A stretch of DNA of 64,000 nt from Dyella silvae (GCF_026421305.1 NZ_JAPJBQ010000002.1:620001-684000); one strand, 5' to 3'; counted from the first letter of the stretch, positions 22,100 to 32,173 are shown. The notes: generated by a model from the letters alone, not told the origin. Program-made: numbers and translations.

Positions 22100-24940
22100 T
22101 TAGCGAAGCGCCAGGAAGTCCGGGCTCACCACGAAGCGCACGGCATCGAGACGAAGCCGCGACTCCGGCAGTGCCTTGAGCAAATCGGTGCGCTCCCCGG
22201 CCACCGTGCCGATTTCAGCCTCGCTGATGGCGGGATTCACTGCACGCAGCGCGAGCAGGCGCGACAGTTCCGCATCTAGCATGTCGGTGGCCTGGGCCAG
22301 AGCATCGGCGATGTTGGTTTGCGCGCGCTCACCGGCCAGCGATTCCGCTTTCTCGAGCATCGGCGGCACCAGCTTGGCCAGGAATTTGCGATAGCGCGCC
22401 ACTTCGATGGTGCGGTCGGCGGCCTTGCGCAGCGCGATATCGCTGGGCCGGAAATCGGCGCGCTCGGCAAGACGGGTGTCGACCGTGACGACGATGGGCT
22501 GCGTCGGCAGGAAGCGCTCCGCATCGAGCTTGCGATCCGCCACGCACTCGATCAGGAATACGGCCTGCAGCAAGGCGCTGCGCGGGGGCAAAGCATCGTC
22601 CACCAGGAAGGCGGCGTTGCCTTGCTCATTGGAAAGCGTGAGATCCAGCGCACCCATCACCATCGGGTGATCGAGCCGCAGCAGCGGCAGCTCTTCGCGG
22701 GCGAGCGCGACGTCGCGGGCGAAGGTGACCGCCTGCGGGCCTTCGGCAAAACCGGGCAGGGCGTCGGTGGAGAGGTACTGTGGATCGAGCAGCAGCACCT
22801 TGCCACCCAGTTCTTCGGCATGAATGCCGAAACGCTCCAGCAGGCCCTGGATAAAGGTGTCGCGGCCCGGGTCGTGATCTTCGCGCGTAAAGGCCTGCTG
22901 CAACGCATCGGCATGCAGGTCACGGCTCGCGGCCAGTTCCAGCAGATGGTCGCGGCCATCGCGGATCAATGCCGCCATTTCCTCATGCGCGCCGCGCGTT
23001 TCCGCGAGCAGCACATCGAGTTCCTGGTCGCGGTTGTCGTCGCCGCGAGCGTGCTCGTCGGCGAGGCGGGCGAGCGACTCGCCAAAGCGTCGCAGCAGCT
23101 CGCGGCCGTCGGCCGGGCTGGTGCGGAACGCATCCACGCCTTCGTCGTACCAGCGTGCCAATACGTGCTGCGCGCTGTCGGCCACGGTGAGGATATGAAT
23201 GCTGATGTCGTGCTTCTGGCCAATGCGGTCCAGGCGGCCGATACGCTGTTCGAGCAAGTCCGGGTCGAGCGGCAGATCCCACAGCACCAGCCGATGGGCG
23301 AACTGGAAGTTGCGGCCTTCCGAACCGATTTCCGAGCAAAGCAGCAGGCGCGCGCCATCGGGCTGCGCGAAATACGCCGCGTTGCGGTCGCGCTGCACGA
23401 TGCCCAGGCCCTCGTGGAAGCGGGCCACGCCAACACCACTGCGGGTGCGCAGGGCTTCTTCGAGCGCGAGCACCTTGGCCTGGCTGCGGCAGATCAGCAG
23501 GAATTTGTCTTGCGGGTGTGCATCAAGCAGCGAAACCAGTGCGTCGAGGCGCGGATCCGCGCTGTAGTCGACTTCGATGACCGGCGGCGGTTGCTGGATG
23601 TCCGAATGGAATTCGGCCAGCAGGGCCTGGCGGCTGTCATCGCTGAGTGTCGTTGCTTCCAGTGTTTGCCATACGGGCATGCGCTGGGGAAACCCGCCGA
23701 TACTGAGGCGGCGGTTGCGGAACATGGCGCGGCCGGTGCCGTGGCGGTCGATCAGCGCAGCGATGATCTCGCGGGCGTTGTCTGGCTTGGTGGTGTCGGT
23801 CAGTCGCGCCTGCAGGCCCTCGTCGCCCGCGAACGCCTCGCGCAGCGTGGCGAGTTGGTTCTCGTCCAGCGGCTGGCCGTCAAGCAGGCGATCGGCAACC
23901 TTCGACAGGTTGTGGAAGCGGTCGGATTCGGACAGATAGACGTCCAGATCGTGATAGCGCTGCGGATCGAGCAGGCGCAGGCGGGCGAAATGGCCGCTGC
24001 GGCCCAGCTGTTCCGGTGTGGCGGTAAGCAGGATCACGCCGGGCGTGGCGGCGGCCAGCTGATCCACCAGCGTGTAGCGCGGGCTGGCCGCTTCAGGCGT
24101 CCAGGCCAGGTGATGGGCTTCGTCCACCACCAGCAGGTCCCAGTGGGCGTCCAGCAGCTGGCTGGCGCGTTTGGGCGCCTGTTCCAGAAAACTGAAGTCG
24201 GCGATGACCAGTTGCTCGTCTTCAAACGGGTTGCGGCCGTCACCGGATTGCTCCAGCGCCTCGCAGCGTTCCTCGTCATAGATGGCGAAGCTGAGGTTGA
24301 AGCGGCGCAGCAGTTCCACGAACCACTGATAGACCAGCGTGTCGGGCAGCAGCAACAGCACGCGTTCGGCGCGACCGGTAGCGAGTTGCCGGGCAATGAT
24401 CATGCCAGCCTCAATGGTCTTGCCGAGGCCCACTTCGTCCGCCAAAAGCACGCGGGGAGGGCGGCGCGCCGACGCAATGCCGGCCACGCGCAACTGATGA
24501 GGCACCAGGCCTATGCGCGAGGCGCCCAGGCCCCAGGTCGGGGAGCGGCGTGCCTCGGCACGGCGCTTGAGGCCTTCCAGACGTAGTTCAAAGTGGAGCA
24601 CAGGGTCGGTACGGCCACCGATCAGCCGGTCGTCGGCCTGGCTGACGCTCTGTTCGTCATCGAGCTGGCCTTCTTCCAGCTCTCGGCCCTCGCCGCGGTA
24701 CACCAGAAGGTCTTCGCGCACTTCCACCCGCTCGACCAGGAACGCAATGCCCTTGCCGGCGACGCGCTGGCCGGGGCGGAACTCCGCACGCACCAGCGGT
24801 GCCGAGTCGATGGCGTAGGGGCGCAGCACGCCCGCCTTGGCGAACAGCACCTGCACGCCGCGTCCTTCGACGCGAAGCACGGTGCCGAGGCCGAGCTCAG
24901 GCTCGGCGGTGGAGATCCATCGTTGACCGGGAACAAACAT
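22100..24940 (-). CDS. rapA: RNA polymerase-associated ATPase RapA (SNF2 family)
   Basis: 946 residues. The start MFVPGQRWISTAEPELGLGTV aligns with the RapA N-terminus, which is why it was chosen over an in-frame ATG at 24997. Two Tudor-like N-terminal domains are followed by the Swi2/Snf2 motor: LADEVGLGKTIEAGMII (Walker A), VVDEAHHLAW (DEAH), LTATPEQLG, and the helicase C signature SEIGSEGRNFQFAHRLVLW with EQRIGRLDRIGQ. RapA binds RNA polymerase and helps recycle it by backtracking stalled complexes. Length and order are complete. It stands as a single-gene unit convergent with the permease. Confidence 0.96.
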   Translation of the reverse strand: MFVPGQRWISTAEPELGLGTVLRVEGRGVQVLFAKAGVLRPYAIDSAPLVRAEFRPGQRVAGKGIAFLVERVEVREDLLVYRGEGRELEEGQLDDEQSVSQADDRLIGGRTDPVLHFELRLEGLKRRAEARRSPTWGLGASRIGLVPHQLRVAGIASARRPPRVLLADEVGLGKTIEAGMIIARQLATGRAERVLLLLPDTLVYQWFVELLRRFNLSFAIYDEERCEALEQSGDGRNPFEDEQLVIADFSFLEQAPKRASQLLDAHWDLLVVDEAHHLAWTPEAASPRYTLVDQLAAATPGVILLTATPEQLGRSGHFARLRLLDPQRYHDLDVYLSESDRFHNLSKVADRLLDGQPLDENQLATLREAFAGDEGLQARLTDTTKPDNAREIIAALIDRHGTGRAMFRNRRLSIGGFPQRMPVWQTLEATTLSDDSRQALLAEFHSDIQQPPPVIEVDYSADPRLDALVSLLDAHPQDKFLLICRSQAKVLALEEALRTRSGVGVARFHEGLGIVQRDRNAAYFAQPDGARLLLCSEIGSEGRNFQFAHRLVLWDLPLDPDLLEQRIGRLDRIGQKHDISIHILTVADSAQHVLARWYDEGVDAFRTSPADGRELLRRFGESLARLADEHARGDDNRDQELDVLLAETRGAHEEMAALIRDGRDHLLELAASRDLHADALQQAFTREDHDPGRDTFIQGLLERFGIHAEELGGKVLLLDPQYLSTDALPGFAEGPQAVTFARDVALAREELPLLRLDHPMVMGALDLTLSNEQGNAAFLVDDALPPRSALLQAVFLIECVADRKLDAERFLPTQPIVVTVDTRLAERADFRPSDIALRKAADRTIEVARYRKFLAKLVPPMLEKAESLAGERAQTNIADALAQATDMLDAELSRLLALRAVNPAISEAEIGTVAGERTDLLKALPESRLRLDAVRFVVSPDFLALR

Positions 24941-25195
24941 CAGTAGGGGAGGCCGCAAGCTGCAAGGGTCGTCAATTATCCGCTCAGTGCCTGTCAATGC
25001 CTAGGCTTGGATGGCTTGGAGTGCCTTGACGCGCACGAAACCACCCCTGCGGCGGCGCTGCCGAGCGCGTGACCGGCGTCAAGCTTTCCCTGAGGAGGTC
25101 CGCCGCTCGTCGGAAAAATGCGGCACTCCGTCGGGCCATGGCTCGCCACGCCAGCGCGGGCAAGTACTGTGCCGCCACAGAATAGGGGGAACACC

Positions 25196-25837
25196 ATGCA
25201 GGTTTTGTCGCGCCAGCGAAGCGCTTCGTCGGGCGTGGTGCGGAACTCGATTTCCGCTGCCACCCAGGTGTCATCGCGCCGCAAGGTTGCTCGTGCCGAT
25301 GCGCAACGGTTTGGTCGTGGTTTCACCATCCTCGAGTTGATGGTGTCGCTTGCCGTGGCAGGGGTGTTGCTCATTATTGCCGTTCCCAGCTTCAGCAACA
25401 TGATCCTCACCAACCGGCTTACCACGGTCGCCAATGACATGGTCGCGGCGATCAATACGGCGCGCATGGAAGCGATCAAGCGAAACGCCAATACCCAGTT
25501 CTGCAGCAACCTGGCTGCAAGCAATCAGACTGACACGCTGGGTGCCGCTTGCACGACGCAGACAGGTGCTGTCTATGTCACCACCGGCACCGCCGGCACT
25601 ACTCAGGTGCTGAGCAGCACCGCCAGCCTTACAACGCCAGTGCAGTTGAGCGGCAATGTGGTGGCGCTGCGATTCACTTCGCAAGGCATTGGGCAGCAGG
25701 CGGGCACCACCGCACCGTTTGGCGCTCAGATTGCCGACATCTGCACCAGCAAGCTGAGCAGCAACAACCATCGCCAGATCTGGATGGCGGCTGGTTCGAT
25801 TCTTGAGGTGACACAGTCGACGGGAGCCTGCCCATGA
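25196..25837 (+). CDS. fimT: Minor pseudopilin FimT/GspH family
   Basis: 213 residues. Class III signal peptide: positively charged leader to RFGRG, then FTILELMVSLAVAGVLLIIAV with the conserved Glu at +5, cut by PilD after Gly. It has a GspH/FimT C-terminal domain with two Cys pairs (FCSN, GAACTT, DICTSK). FimT/FimU prime type IV pilus assembly; FimT of related species also binds DNA for uptake. The leader is unusually long (about 43 residues). AGGGGGA lies just before the ATG. First gene of fimT-pilV-pilW-pilX-pilY1-pilE; the gene overlaps pilV by ATGA. Confidence 0.9.
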   Translation: MQVLSRQRSASSGVVRNSISAATQVSSRRKVARADAQRFGRGFTILELMVSLAVAGVLLIIAVPSFSNMILTNRLTTVANDMVAAINTARMEAIKRNANTQFCSNLAASNQTDTLGAACTTQTGAVYVTTGTAGTTQVLSSTASLTTPVQLSGNVVALRFTSQGIGQQAGTTAPFGAQIADICTSKLSSNNHRQIWMAAGSILEVTQSTGACP

Positions 25838-26364
25838 CAAGCAATCAGAGCCCAATCGTATCGCTGGCTTCAGTCCGCTCCAATCGTAGCGTGCGCGCCC
25901 GGCTGCCCGGGGGCGTCTATCAATCCGGCGTCGGCCTGATCGAAGTGATGGTCGCGGTGCTCGTGCTCTCCATCGCATTTCTGGGTATGGCTGCGCTGCA
26001 GGCCACGTCGCTGTCGACCAACAATAGTGCGATGTCGCGCAGCATGGCGGCCATTGCAGTTCATTCGATCCAGGATGCCATGCGGGCGGATCGGGCCAAT
26101 GCTACGGGCGGTGTGTACAACACCGCTACGGGCGCTCCTATAAAGGCCAACAACTGCCCGGCAGCGTCGAGCTCTCTTGCCAGCGTCCAGGTCAATGCGT
26201 GGTGTCTGCAGCTTGCAAGCACGCTTGGTGCGCAGGCCACCACCCAGGGCACCATCAATTGCTCGGCTACGGGTGACTGCACCATCACCGTGCAGTTCGA
26301 TGACAGCCATGCCGGTGTAGGCGGCACCAGCGCCCAGATAGTGACGACCCGGGGCATTCTATGA
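25834..26364 (+). CDS. pilV: Type IV pilus minor pilin PilV
   Basis: 176 residues. Prepilin cut site YQSG/VGLIEVMVAVLVLSIAFLGM with Glu at +5. The long leader and the pattern LGMAALQATSLSTNNSAMSRSMAAIAV are typical of PilV. PilV forms the initiating complex at the pilus tip with PilW, PilX and FimT/FimU. Start and stop overlap the genes on both sides by four bases (ATGA), so translation is coupled. Cys residues in NNCPAASS, NAWCLQL, NCSATGDC can form disulfides. Confidence 0.9.
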   Translation: MTSNQSPIVSLASVRSNRSVRARLPGGVYQSGVGLIEVMVAVLVLSIAFLGMAALQATSLSTNNSAMSRSMAAIAVHSIQDAMRADRANATGGVYNTATGAPIKANNCPAASSSLASVQVNAWCLQLASTLGAQATTQGTINCSATGDCTITVQFDDSHAGVGGTSAQIVTTRGIL

Positions 26365-27386
26365 GCAGCCGTTTCACGAACCATGATCGCGGTTGCCCGC
26401 GGATGCGCGGGCGTATCGCATCGTCGCGCGGTTTCACTTTGATCGAATTGATGATCGCCATGTTGCTCGGGCTCATCGTTATCGGCGGCGTGATCAGCGT
26501 GTTTCTGGCGAACCAGCAAACCTATCGCACCAGCAAGGCGTTGGGCGAGGTGCAGGACGGCTCGCGTCTGGCCGTAGAGATGCTGGCGCACGACATCCGC
26601 AACGCACAGCTGACCGGTTGCAACAACAACAATCGTTTCACCAACGTTCTCAAGAACAGCCCTGGAAACGGCGGTACCACTTGGTGGGCCAATTGGAACA
26701 ACGCCATCTCTGGCTATACCACCGGGATGACCGACACTGCAGCCCCCACGGGACAGGTGGCCAATACGGATTCCATTCAGCTGTTGGGCGTGGCCGATAC
26801 GAGCATGAGCGTGCAGACCCACACCCCGACGACTTTGAGCTTTACGCTCAATGGCAGCGCGTCGGATCTGCAGGGTGGCGATGTCGTCATGGTGTGCGAT
26901 CCCGATCACGCGACCTTGCTCAAGATCACCAGTTACGACGCCACTTCCAAGACCATTGTTTACGACGCCACCAACAACTGCTCCACCGGCCTGGGTTATC
27001 CGGGGGTATGCGTCGCTAGCGGTAACCCTTACACCTTTGGGCCCAATGCGCAGATCGCCAAATTGACTGCGGTTGACTGGTACATCGGCAGTTACACCGC
27101 CAAGGATGGCTCGACTGGCACGTCGCTTTACCGCCTGACTGTGGGCAACAACGGGGGTACTACCGCGCAAGAGATGGTGCGTGGGGTCACCGGCTTGACC
27201 ATTACCTATCTTGCCTCAGGTGCCACGAGTTTCGTTGCGCCAACGGCAAGTACCAACTGGGCGGCCATCACTGCCGTGCAGGTTCAGTTGACGCTTCAGA
27301 GCACGGATAACTTGGCGGGCAGCAATGCCAAGCCATTGGCTCGCACCATTAACACCACTGTCACTCTGCGCAATCGGGTGAATTGA
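26361..27386 (+). CDS. pilW: Type IV pilus minor pilin PilW
   Basis: 341 residues. Prepilin site SSRG/FTLIELMIAMLLGLIVIGGVISVFLANQ, Glu at +5, followed by QTYRTSKALGEVQDGSRLAVEMLAHDIRNAQLTGC, the usual PilW N-terminal helix and Cys. The large C-terminal globular part is typical of PilW, the biggest minor pilin and a core of the tip complex with PilX and PilY1. It begins inside the pilV stop (ATGA) and ends one base before the pilX start. Confidence 0.92.
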   Translation: MSSRFTNHDRGCPRMRGRIASSRGFTLIELMIAMLLGLIVIGGVISVFLANQQTYRTSKALGEVQDGSRLAVEMLAHDIRNAQLTGCNNNNRFTNVLKNSPGNGGTTWWANWNNAISGYTTGMTDTAAPTGQVANTDSIQLLGVADTSMSVQTHTPTTLSFTLNGSASDLQGGDVVMVCDPDHATLLKITSYDATSKTIVYDATNNCSTGLGYPGVCVASGNPYTFGPNAQIAKLTAVDWYIGSYTAKDGSTGTSLYRLTVGNNGGTTAQEMVRGVTGLTITYLASGATSFVAPTASTNWAAITAVQVQLTLQSTDNLAGSNAKPLARTINTTVTLRNRVN

Positions 27387-27387
27387 G

Positions 27388-28023
27388 ATGCATCTTTTCC
27401 TAGCCAAGAATCTTCGTGGCCAACATCGCTGTGCCGCGCGCATCGCCGGCCGCGAGCGGCGAGTGCAACGCACGAACGGTCTGTTGTCAGGCCGACATGG
27501 CCAGCGTGGTGTGGCCGTCATCGTGGCTCTGATTTTGCTCGTGGTGGTGACGTTGGTCGGGCTCGCAGCTGTGCGAGGCACGATCATGCAGCAGAAGATG
27601 ACGTCTAACTTCTATGACCGGGAAATTGCTTTCCAGGCTGCAGAGGCGGCGTTGCGGCAAGGTCAGGTGGCTGTGCAGGCGGCAGCCTCGCCGACGGTGT
27701 TTCGTGATTGCACCCCGACCAGCGCCAATAAGTGTTTGCCCAATCCGTTTAGTGATTCCACGTTGCCCGCCGGTGCGATCGTGACGGTGGCCACTACCGC
27801 ATTCAAGTGGAGCACCTTGTCGCCTGGGGCGCCGCAGTACGTGGTCGAGTATCTGGGCAACTTCACCATACCGCCGCCGAGTGTTCATCAGCTTTCCAAC
27901 TGCTCCGGCTATTCGCCGTGCGGGGCGATCAATACAGCGGACTTTTATCGCATTACTGCCCGTAGTTCGTCGACGACTGCCGATCGAGCAACGGTGACGC
28001 TTCAGTCGATATACCGACGCTAA
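27388..28023 (+). CDS. pilX: Type IV pilus assembly protein PilX
   Basis: 211 residues. A long charged leader ends GQRG and is followed by VAVIVALILLVVVTLVGLAAV. The Glu at +5 is absent, as usual in PilX. Then MQQKMTSNFYDREIAFQAAEAALRQGQ, the PilX signature helix (A-A-E-A-A-L-R). PilX bridges the other minor pilins and PilY1. It starts two bases after the pilW stop. Confidence 0.9.
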   Translation: MHLFLAKNLRGQHRCAARIAGRERRVQRTNGLLSGRHGQRGVAVIVALILLVVVTLVGLAAVRGTIMQQKMTSNFYDREIAFQAAEAALRQGQVAVQAAASPTVFRDCTPTSANKCLPNPFSDSTLPAGAIVTVATTAFKWSTLSPGAPQYVVEYLGNFTIPPPSVHQLSNCSGYSPCGAINTADFYRITARSSSTTADRATVTLQSIYRR

Positions 28024-28084
28024 TCCGGGTTAGTTGTGTTGCCGAGCATTGATCGGCGCCAGCCAAAGAAAAATGGAAAGGACC

Positions 28085-31000
28085 ATGTCCACCAAACACA
28101 CGAAGCTGATGTGCTTCCTTGCGGGTCTGCTTGTTTCCGGTACAACGGTGGCGACCTCGTACGTCGACAACTTTTCCAGCACGAAGGCGAGTCTGGACTG
28201 GAAGGCGCTGAATGACGCTTGCCTTACTGCGGGCGTTTCGACGGTAACCAGCACCATCCCGGCGTGCGCGACCCAACTGGCGATGGGCAGTACGACCAAG
28301 TATGTGATCGCCGCAGCGGATGCCGACAAATCTGGCGCGCTTCGTTTGACGCCTGGAATGAATAACCAGACGGGTGCCATTCTTTCGAACTTCACGTTCA
28401 ACCCCAGTCAGGGTCTGCAGGTCACCTTCACTACCTATACCTACGGTGGCGATAGCGGTGGCACCGCCAAGAATGGTGCTGACGGCATTTCCTTTCTACT
28501 AACGGATGGCACGTTTGCCGTTCCTTCCGTGGCGGGTGGCCTGGGCGGCAGCATGGGCTACAGCTGTTCAAACGGTAACAGTACCTACGAAGGACTGGCC
28601 AACGCTTATCTGGGCTTAGGCGTCGATGAATTCGGCAACTTTCTGAATAAGGGCGATAACACCAATACCGGCATCTACAACACCAACAACACGAATGGTG
28701 TGACGACCAATGGCAGCAACAGCTTCGCCAACAACGTCAGTGGGTCCGTATCTGCCGGATCAGGGCCGTATTATCAGCCTGAACGCATTGGCTTGCGTGG
28801 CGCGGGCAATACCACATGGGCGTGGTTGCAAAGCCAGAACCCAAGCTACTACTCGGATAGCACGGTAAATCAGAGCAAGGTTCAGGCCGCATGTAAGTCA
28901 GGGCAATACGTGGCCAGCGTCGATAGTTCAGGCAATAAGACGATGGCCACGATCCCGTACAACTATGCGGTGGTTCCTGGTGGATACGCCGTGCTGCCCG
29001 GTGGTTTTAAGAGCGGCAGTACCAGCACCTATGTCGCGGGCACTCAGCTCATTGCCGATAACGCAGTAACCACCCGGCTTAAATCGGACGGCAGCCAGAA
29101 TGCGTGGCCGATCACTTATAAGCTGACCATTTCATCCAAGGGCCTGCTCAACTTTTCCTACAGCTACAACAACGGCGCCTACACGCCTGTGCTGACCAAT
29201 GCGGACATTACGCAAAGTAGCGGCCCCCTTCCTTCGCTGTTCCGGTTTGGTTTTTCGGCAGGTACGGGTGGTAGCAATAACGTTCATGAAATTACCTGTT
29301 TCCAGGCGACGCCACTGCAATCTAACAGCAGTGCGGCGGCCAATACGGTGCAGTCCGGCCAGGTGAGGACCAACACGCAGGTCTATCTGGCTTCTTATTC
29401 CACCGATGGTTGGTGGGGTTCGCTCGTGTCGGATCAGGTGACGACGACGGGAGGCGTGGTCGGCGTGTCTTCAACGGCTAACTGGGACGCAAATTGCGTG
29501 CTCACGGGCGGCGGTTGCCCCAACATGGGCACGGATACCAGTGGTAATCCGACGAACACGATTACCGTACAGGCACCCACGGCCCGCACGTTGTTGACCT
29601 CTGACGACAGTACGGGGGCTGGCCTGGCGCTGCAGTGGTCCTCGCTTAATGCCAACGAAAAATCCGTTTTGAACAGTACGGATAGTGCTGGCCAATCGCG
29701 TCTCACGTGGCTGCGCGGCGACCGTACGAATGAACAGCTTCAGTCGTCGACGGGTACGTTACGAGCACGATCTGGCGTTCTGGGCGACATCATCAATTCG
29801 AGCCCGACCTGGGTGGGCCAGCCGACGTCCGGCAACTTCCCCGATGCGTTCAACGACTTCCTGTACGGCAACCCGTCAACCGCACCAGAGAATGCCTCGG
29901 GTGCCCAGGCGTATAGTGCTTTTGTGAGTGCCTACGCGACACGCCAGAATGTGGTTTACGTGGGCGGTAATGATGGCTTCATGCACGGTTTCCGTACCGG
30001 TGCCTTTAAGTCCGACGGCACCTATGACAGTTCCACCAATGACGGTCATGAAGTTATCGGGTTCATGCCTTCGGGACAGTTGGACCTATACGCGGCCGAC
30101 TTGGCCAACCCCAAGTATGTTCACGACTTTGTAGTGGACGCCACGCCAGCGGTAGGCGACCTGTTCTATGGCAGTAAGTGGCATACATGGCTGGTGAGTG
30201 GCGTTGGCTCGGGTGGTGCCGAAATCTTTGCGCTCGACATCACCGATCCGACGACCTTCAAGGAAACCAACGCAGGAGCCACGGTGAAGGGCGACTGGAT
30301 CAGCTCGAGTTCGGTGCTGCCAAACCTCGGGCAGACGGTTGGGACGCCGATTATCGTCAGACTTCACAACGGGCAGTGGGCGATCATTTTCGGCAACGGC
30401 ATCAATCCTACCGGCGGCACGCAGACGGCTGGCATCTATATCGGCCTGGTGGATTCGACGTCCGGGGCGGTGACCTTTCAGTTCGTCAATACGGGGGCTG
30501 GTTCGGGCAGCAGTCCCAACGGCATCGCCTACGTGTCCTCTGCGGATCTGGATGGCGACCACATCACCGACTACGTGTACGGTGGTGATGTGCTGGGCAA
30601 CGTCTGGCGCTTCGATCTCACCAGTAGCGATTCGACAAAGTGGGCAGCTTCCAAGCTTGGCAATACCACAGCAACACCGCTGTATATCGCCCAGGATGCC
30701 AGTAGTAATCGTCAGCCAATTACCACGGCCCCGGTGATAGCGTCGGTGCAGACGGGCAGCGTCAGCCGAGTCATGGTGTTGTTCGGTACCGGGCAGAAGA
30801 CGCCGTTCACCAGCTCTAGCAGTGATGTGTACGCATCGGGTACCCAGACGTTCTATGGCATTTGGGACTGGGACATGAGCGGCTGGAACACGTCCTCCAG
30901 CGCATCTTCTTCCCCCGTTACCTATGCGAGTCTGAGTGGTACTCAAAGCTTTACTCGCACCAGTCTGTTGCAAGAGAAGGTCGTTTCGCAGTCGAGCACG

Positions 31001-31510
31001 GGCAACGGTGCTCAGGTATTGGGCTATCGGACGTTGAGCACCGGCAATCAGGTGTGTTGGCAGGGTAGTACCACCTGCACGCCCAGCACGACCAACACCC
31101 AATATGGCTGGTATTTCGATTTCCCCGATAGCCAGGAGCAGGTGATCTACAACCCGGCGCTCATCGGTGGCGCTGTGGTGGTGAGCTCGGCCGAGCCACC
31201 GGTGGTTTCTGCGCTGAAGTGTAACCCGGGCCTTCAGACAGGCTGGACCATGGCTTTCGATCCCGCGTCGGGTGGTGGCCTGAAGACCAGTTTCTTCCCC
31301 GATGCCAATGGCAGCTTCGGGTCGGGGTCAGATCCGTCGTCGGTCTCCGGTATCCGACTCGACGCGGTGGGTACGCCGACGGTGGTGACCTACGGTGGGC
31401 AGTCCTTTATCGTGACCCAGACCATCAAGGGCGTACCGTCGTTGAACCAGGTGAATCCCTCGAACGGCAACAGCCCGTCCCGCGTGTCGTGGCGAGAAAT
31501 CAAACAGTGA
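28085..31510 (+). CDS. pilY1: PilY1-type pilus tip adhesin with lectin-like N-terminus
   Basis: 1141 residues. Signal peptide at about 1-23. Residues about 25-400 look like an L-type lectin sandwich (SYVDNFSSTKASLDWKALND, GGDSGGTAKNGADGISFLLT, GLGVDEFGNF) instead of the usual von Willebrand A-like domain. The C-terminal half is the PilY1 beta-propeller (NSSPTWVGQP, VVYVGGNDGFMHGF, EVIGFMPSGQLDLY, VVDATPAVGDLFY, AEIFALDITDP). The calcium loop D821-x-D823-x-D825-x-x-x-D829 is intact and followed by GGDVLGNVWRFDL. PilY1 sits at the pilus tip, controls extension/retraction and binds surfaces. GAAAGGA precedes the chosen ATG. Confidence 0.92.
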   Translation: MSTKHTKLMCFLAGLLVSGTTVATSYVDNFSSTKASLDWKALNDACLTAGVSTVTSTIPACATQLAMGSTTKYVIAAADADKSGALRLTPGMNNQTGAILSNFTFNPSQGLQVTFTTYTYGGDSGGTAKNGADGISFLLTDGTFAVPSVAGGLGGSMGYSCSNGNSTYEGLANAYLGLGVDEFGNFLNKGDNTNTGIYNTNNTNGVTTNGSNSFANNVSGSVSAGSGPYYQPERIGLRGAGNTTWAWLQSQNPSYYSDSTVNQSKVQAACKSGQYVASVDSSGNKTMATIPYNYAVVPGGYAVLPGGFKSGSTSTYVAGTQLIADNAVTTRLKSDGSQNAWPITYKLTISSKGLLNFSYSYNNGAYTPVLTNADITQSSGPLPSLFRFGFSAGTGGSNNVHEITCFQATPLQSNSSAAANTVQSGQVRTNTQVYLASYSTDGWWGSLVSDQVTTTGGVVGVSSTANWDANCVLTGGGCPNMGTDTSGNPTNTITVQAPTARTLLTSDDSTGAGLALQWSSLNANEKSVLNSTDSAGQSRLTWLRGDRTNEQLQSSTGTLRARSGVLGDIINSSPTWVGQPTSGNFPDAFNDFLYGNPSTAPENASGAQAYSAFVSAYATRQNVVYVGGNDGFMHGFRTGAFKSDGTYDSSTNDGHEVIGFMPSGQLDLYAADLANPKYVHDFVVDATPAVGDLFYGSKWHTWLVSGVGSGGAEIFALDITDPTTFKETNAGATVKGDWISSSSVLPNLGQTVGTPIIVRLHNGQWAIIFGNGINPTGGTQTAGIYIGLVDSTSGAVTFQFVNTGAGSGSSPNGIAYVSSADLDGDHITDYVYGGDVLGNVWRFDLTSSDSTKWAASKLGNTTATPLYIAQDASSNRQPITTAPVIASVQTGSVSRVMVLFGTGQKTPFTSSSSDVYASGTQTFYGIWDWDMSGWNTSSSASSSPVTYASLSGTQSFTRTSLLQEKVVSQSSTGNGAQVLGYRTLSTGNQVCWQGSTTCTPSTTNTQYGWYFDFPDSQEQVIYNPALIGGAVVVSSAEPPVVSALKCNPGLQTGWTMAFDPASGGGLKTSFFPDANGSFGSGSDPSSVSGIRLDAVGTPTVVTYGGQSFIVTQTIKGVPSLNQVNPSNGNSPSRVSWREIKQ

Positions 31511-31533
31511 TGCTGGTGTAACACCGGGTGACG

Positions 31534-31559
31534 TCGGCGGCCGCGTTTGCGGTCGCCGA
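31534..31559 (+). other. Hairpin between pilY1 and pilE
   Basis: An 11-bp stem with one G-T pair (31534-31544 with 31549-31559, loop GTTT) in the 77-bp gap. It is followed by GCTTGC, not a T-run, so it is more likely an mRNA stability or partial termination element than a full stop. Confidence 0.5.
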
Positions 31560-31587
31560 TGCTTGCAGAGGCGATGAAGGGAACATC

Positions 31588-32055
31588 ATGAACAGTCTTC
31601 CGAACACCCAGATAGCTCACCGCCGCTTCCAATGGGGCTTCACCCTGATCGAGTTGCTGATCACGGTGGCGATTGTCGCGATCCTAGCGGCGATTGCCGT
31701 TCCTTCGTACTCCAGTTACATCATCAAGACCCACCGCGTTGCTGCGGAAGGGTGCCTGTCGGCGTATGCGAATTACCTGGAGCGGTTCTATACCACCAAC
31801 ATGAGCTATAGCTCAGACTCTGGTGGCAATGCACCCGCTGCAAACAGCACCTTCGATTGTGCATCCGCCTCTCAGACGGGTTCCTACTACACGTACCAGT
31901 TTGCGACGGGTCAGCCGACAGCCACTACCTATACAATTCAGGCCGTTCCGCAGGGCGGTCAGACAAAGGATACGAAGTGCAGCACGGTGACTCTGGATCA
32001 AACGGGCACCCGTAATATCGTTGGGGGTACGGGCACGGTTAGCGACTGTTGGTAA
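31588..32055 (+). CDS. pilE: Type IV minor pilin PilE
   Basis: 155 residues. Prepilin site QWG/FTLIELLITVAIVAILAAIAVPSYSSYI with Glu at +5, then KTHRVAAEGCLSAYANYLERFYTTNMSY, typical of PilE-type minor pilins that end the fimT-pilY1 operon. C-terminal D-region Cys are in TKCSTV and VSDCW. GAAGGGA lies 5-7 bp before the ATG. Short length and operon position argue for a minor pilin rather than the major pilin PilA. Confidence 0.9.
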   Translation: MNSLPNTQIAHRRFQWGFTLIELLITVAIVAILAAIAVPSYSSYIIKTHRVAAEGCLSAYANYLERFYTTNMSYSSDSGGNAPAANSTFDCASASQTGSYYTYQFATGQPTATTYTIQAVPQGGQTKDTKCSTVTLDQTGTRNIVGGTGTVSDCW

Positions 32056-32173
32056 GCGTTTCGATGTGCGTACTGGCAATGTAGCCCCGTGCGTTTCGCG
32101 GGTGGTGGCTGCCATGGTCAGGCATACTCAGATATGTGGGGTGCTGCCTCAACTGACCAAGAGAGTCTGAGCC

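Noticed and set aside
22319-24586. 755-codon open frame on the + strand opposite rapA
   Set aside because: Antisense shadow of a high-GC gene: RapA motifs on the minus strand are complete, and the + frame has low-complexity Arg/Ala/Gln-rich content with no known motif.
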